DNA of 7,225 nt from DATFWC01 sp045801465 (GTDB lineage Bacteria; Pseudomonadota; Alphaproteobacteria; Rhizobiales; Xanthobacteraceae): assembly GCA_045801465.1 (NCBI GenBank), contig JBJMSU010000077.1:1-7225 (forward strand), in the 5' to 3' direction. The position numbers and the translations under genes are program-made. This document shows, piece after piece, positions 5,997 through 7,225 of the stretch (positions are counted from its first letter, which is position 1; each line of letters starts with the position of its first letter). The notes below the pieces were generated by a model that ran no database searches, was not told where the DNA came from, and worked only from the letters and a program-made list of their open reading frames with translations.

Positions 5997-6881
5997 CTAT
6001 TCTGCGGCCTGGGCCGGGGGTTCGGAACTGCGGCAGCGCTCGCTCACCGCGTCCCATTCGTCGGCGCCGACGCGGGCGAACGCCTCGCGCACCGTCATGC
6101 TATTGCTGGGCACCGGATGGCGGCCGGTGCGGCGAAGCTCGGCCAAGGTGGCGTCGCAGGCGCCGATCACCGCCTTGAACAGCATGCCGGGCACGATGGC
6201 GAGCCGATAGCCCATCTGCCCCGCCGCCTCGAAGGACACTTCGGGAGTCTTGCCGCGCCAGACCACGTTGATGAGGCACGGCCCGTTGACCACGCGCGGC
6301 ACCGCGGCCACCTCCTCGAGCGTTTGCGGCGCCTCGACGAAGGCCATATCGGCGCCGGCGCCCAGCGCGGCATTGGCACGCGCGACCGCTTCGTCGAAGC
6401 CGAGCACGGCGCGGCTGTCGGTCCGCGCGATGATAAAGAAGTCGGGATCGCGCCTGGCTGCGACTGCCGCCCGAATCTTCGCCAGATATTCGTCGCGCGG
6501 GACGATCGTCTTGTTGTCGAGATGGCCGCACTTCTTCGGGAACCCCTGGTCTTCGATGTGCAGACCGGCGATCCCGCGTTGCTCGTACTCGCGCACCGTC
6601 CGCGTGGCATTGAGCTCATTGCCGTAGCCGGTATCGGCATCGGCAATCACCGGCACGTCGACGGCGGCCGCGATGCGGCCGGCATTGTCCGCCATCTCCG
6701 ACATGGTCACGAGTCCGTAATCCGGATAGCCGAGCGTCGCCGCCGTGCCGGCGCCCGTCATATAAACCGCGTTGAAGCCCGCCTGCGCGATGCAGCGCGC
6801 CGTGATGCAATCATACGCACCGGGCGCAATGACGAGACCGTCGCCCTGCAACACGTCGCGGAATTGCCGTCCTCGACTCAT
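5997..6881 (-). CDS. Isocitrate lyase/PEP mutase-superfamily C-C lyase (methylisocitrate or 2,3-dimethylmalate lyase-like)
   Basis: Cytosolic (beta/alpha)8 enzyme of 294 residues, the PrpB/Dml size class. Landmarks are PGAYDCITAR (20-29), YMTGAGTAATLGYPDYG (40-56), the Mg-binding DADTGYG (81-87; Asp81 and Asp83), EDQGFPKKCGH (110-120) with the catalytic Cys118 of the K-(K/R)-CGH lyase signature, ARTDSR (152-157) and FVEAPQ (181-186). The retained Cys argues for a lyase that cleaves a 2-hydroxy di- or tricarboxylate, rather than a PEP mutase, phosphonate hydrolase or oxaloacetate decarboxylase, which lack it. Relatives are often annotated carboxyvinyl-carboxyphosphonate phosphorylmutase, a name the Cys motif does not support. 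GGAGG lies 5 nt before the ATG at 6881. It is first in an operon with leuC (8-bp gap) and leuD, suggesting that the hydro-lyase makes the substrate that this enzyme splits. The C-terminal tail EPPAQAAE is low in complexity. Confidence 0.92.
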   Translation of the reverse strand: MSRGRQFRDVLQGDGLVIAPGAYDCITARCIAQAGFNAVYMTGAGTAATLGYPDYGLVTMSEMADNAGRIAAAVDVPVIADADTGYGNELNATRTVREYEQRGIAGLHIEDQGFPKKCGHLDNKTIVPRDEYLAKIRAAVAARRDPDFFIIARTDSRAVLGFDEAVARANAALGAGADMAFVEAPQTLEEVAAVPRVVNGPCLINVVWRGKTPEVSFEAAGQMGYRLAIVPGMLFKAVIGACDATLAELRRTGRHPVPSNSMTVREAFARVGADEWDAVSERCRSSEPPAQAAE

Positions 6882-6909
6882 GGTCTCCTCCGCGCCGCCG
6901 TATCTTCAC

Positions 6910-6953
6910 ATTGCCGCGACCAATTCACACCAAGGATAACGGAGTACGGTCAA
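6910..6953 (-). promoter_or_regulatory. Possible regulatory region of the lyase-leuC-leuD operon
   Basis: In the 221-bp divergent gap, TTGACC (6953-6948, minus strand) is a fair -35 hexamer, but no matching -10 is evident 16-18 bp on. ATTG-N7-CAAT (6910-6924) has the T-N11-A form of a LysR-family box and lies 29 bp before the lyase ATG. It could be an operator for a dicarboxylate-responsive regulator. No regulator gene lies in the window, and short motifs like this occur by chance. Confidence 0.25.
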
Positions 6954-7090
6954 AGGCTCAAATCCCAAGGCACTTCGCCTCGGCCTGTGCGGGCCGCGTA
7001 AACTGCGACACCGCCGGTGCGCTGCAATGCCGCAAAGTTCTCCCTATTGAGGCCCAAGTCTGCACCTAAGTCGATGCACGGCGGGCAAGC

Positions 7091-7096
7091 GGGAGG
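7091..7096 (+). promoter_or_regulatory. Ribosome binding site of the plus-strand gene at the right edge
   Basis: GGGAGG, 6 nt before the ATG at 7103. It is the main support for a gene on this strand rather than the open minus-strand frame covering the same bases. Confidence 0.7.
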
Positions 7097-7102
7097 TCGC
7101 TC

Positions 7103-7225
7103 ATGGAACACCTCTACTTCGTGTGCCCGAATACCGGGCGCAATATCGATGCCGGCATCGAAACCGATCTTGAAACGTTGTTGCGCATCAAGACGCAAAT
7201 GATCGAGATGGAATGCCCGATCTGC
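7103..7225 (+). CDS. Small Cys-containing conserved protein, N-terminal part only
   Basis: The frame is open from ATG 7103 to the right edge (41 residues): MEHLYFVCPNTGRNIDAGIE, then TDLETLLRIKTQMIEMECPIC. CP at 8-9 and CPIC at 38-41 look like Cys pairs of a small zinc ribbon or zinc knuckle, though the first pair is not CxxC. I recall short hypothetical proteins of the type xHLYFxCPxTGRxxDxGIETD in Bradyrhizobium relatives (memory, not a search). A strong ribosome binding site precedes it. It is divergent from the lyase operon, with 221 bp between start codons. It is not recognisably a regulator of that operon. The function is unknown. Confidence 0.7.
   Translation, partial: MEHLYFVCPNTGRNIDAGIETDLETLLRIKTQMIEMECPIC

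Noticed and set aside
5209..6210. 333-residue plus-strand open frame
   Set aside because: Antisense to leuC and the lyase gene, both with unmistakable motifs.
5997..6881. Annotation as PEP mutase/carboxyvinyl-carboxyphosphonate phosphorylmutase
   Set aside because: The retained catalytic Cys in KKCGH and the PrpB-like length point to a C-C lyase; the mutase name is a common database carry-over.
6117..7001. 294-residue plus-strand open frame
   Set aside because: Antisense to the lyase gene. The opposite strand carries DADTGYG and KKCGH active-site motifs.
6950..7198. 82-residue minus-strand open frame at the right edge
   Set aside because: The plus strand has the better case: GGGAGG 6 nt before ATG 7103 and a sensible protein. 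The minus frame lacks support.
1..7225. CRISPR arrays, tRNA/rRNA genes, transposases, phage genes
   Set aside because: I saw no regularly spaced repeats, no tRNA-like cloverleaf, no rRNA segment, and no transposase or phage protein in any frame.

Overview
This is a GC-rich window with the layout of an alphaproteobacterial chromosome. The most likely group is the Hyphomicrobiales, near Bradyrhizobiaceae/Xanthobacteraceae. The evidence is several Bug-type (TctC) solute-binding proteins, small conserved proteins of a kind I associate with Bradyrhizobium relatives, REP-like palindromes between genes, and a match to the alphaproteobacterial general-stress (EcfG) promoter. The taxonomy is inference; no rRNA or tRNA gene is present.

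All genes but one lie on the minus strand. In transcription order (right to left) they are: an isocitrate lyase/PEP mutase-family lyase (6881-5997); LeuC-type (5988-4591) and LeuD-type (4591-3986) subunits of a 3-isopropylmalate dehydratase-like hydro-lyase; a 130-bp composite palindromic repeat (3947-3818); a Bug-type periplasmic binding protein (3737-2766); an AT-richer stretch with a strong -10 element on the plus strand; a small cytosolic protein that probably starts at TTG (2502-2305); a small exported protein behind a candidate EcfG promoter (2044-1772); and two tandem Bug proteins, the second cut by the left edge (1476-499 and 490-1). At the right edge a small Cys-containing protein starts on the plus strand (7103) and runs out of the window.

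The lyase, leuC and leuD are packed as one operon: 8 bp between the first two and a one-base TGATG overlap between the last two. A hydro-lyase next to a C-C lyase that keeps its catalytic Cys resembles the last steps of known branched dicarboxylate catabolism, for example dimethylmaleate hydratase plus 2,3-dimethylmalate lyase, or methylcitrate-type chemistry. The LeuC and LeuD sequences depart from the usual leucine-biosynthesis motifs in several places. I therefore favour a catabolic paralog whose substrate may be imported with help from the neighbouring Bug protein(s). The membrane subunits TctA and TctB are not in the window. The substrate cannot be read from the sequence.
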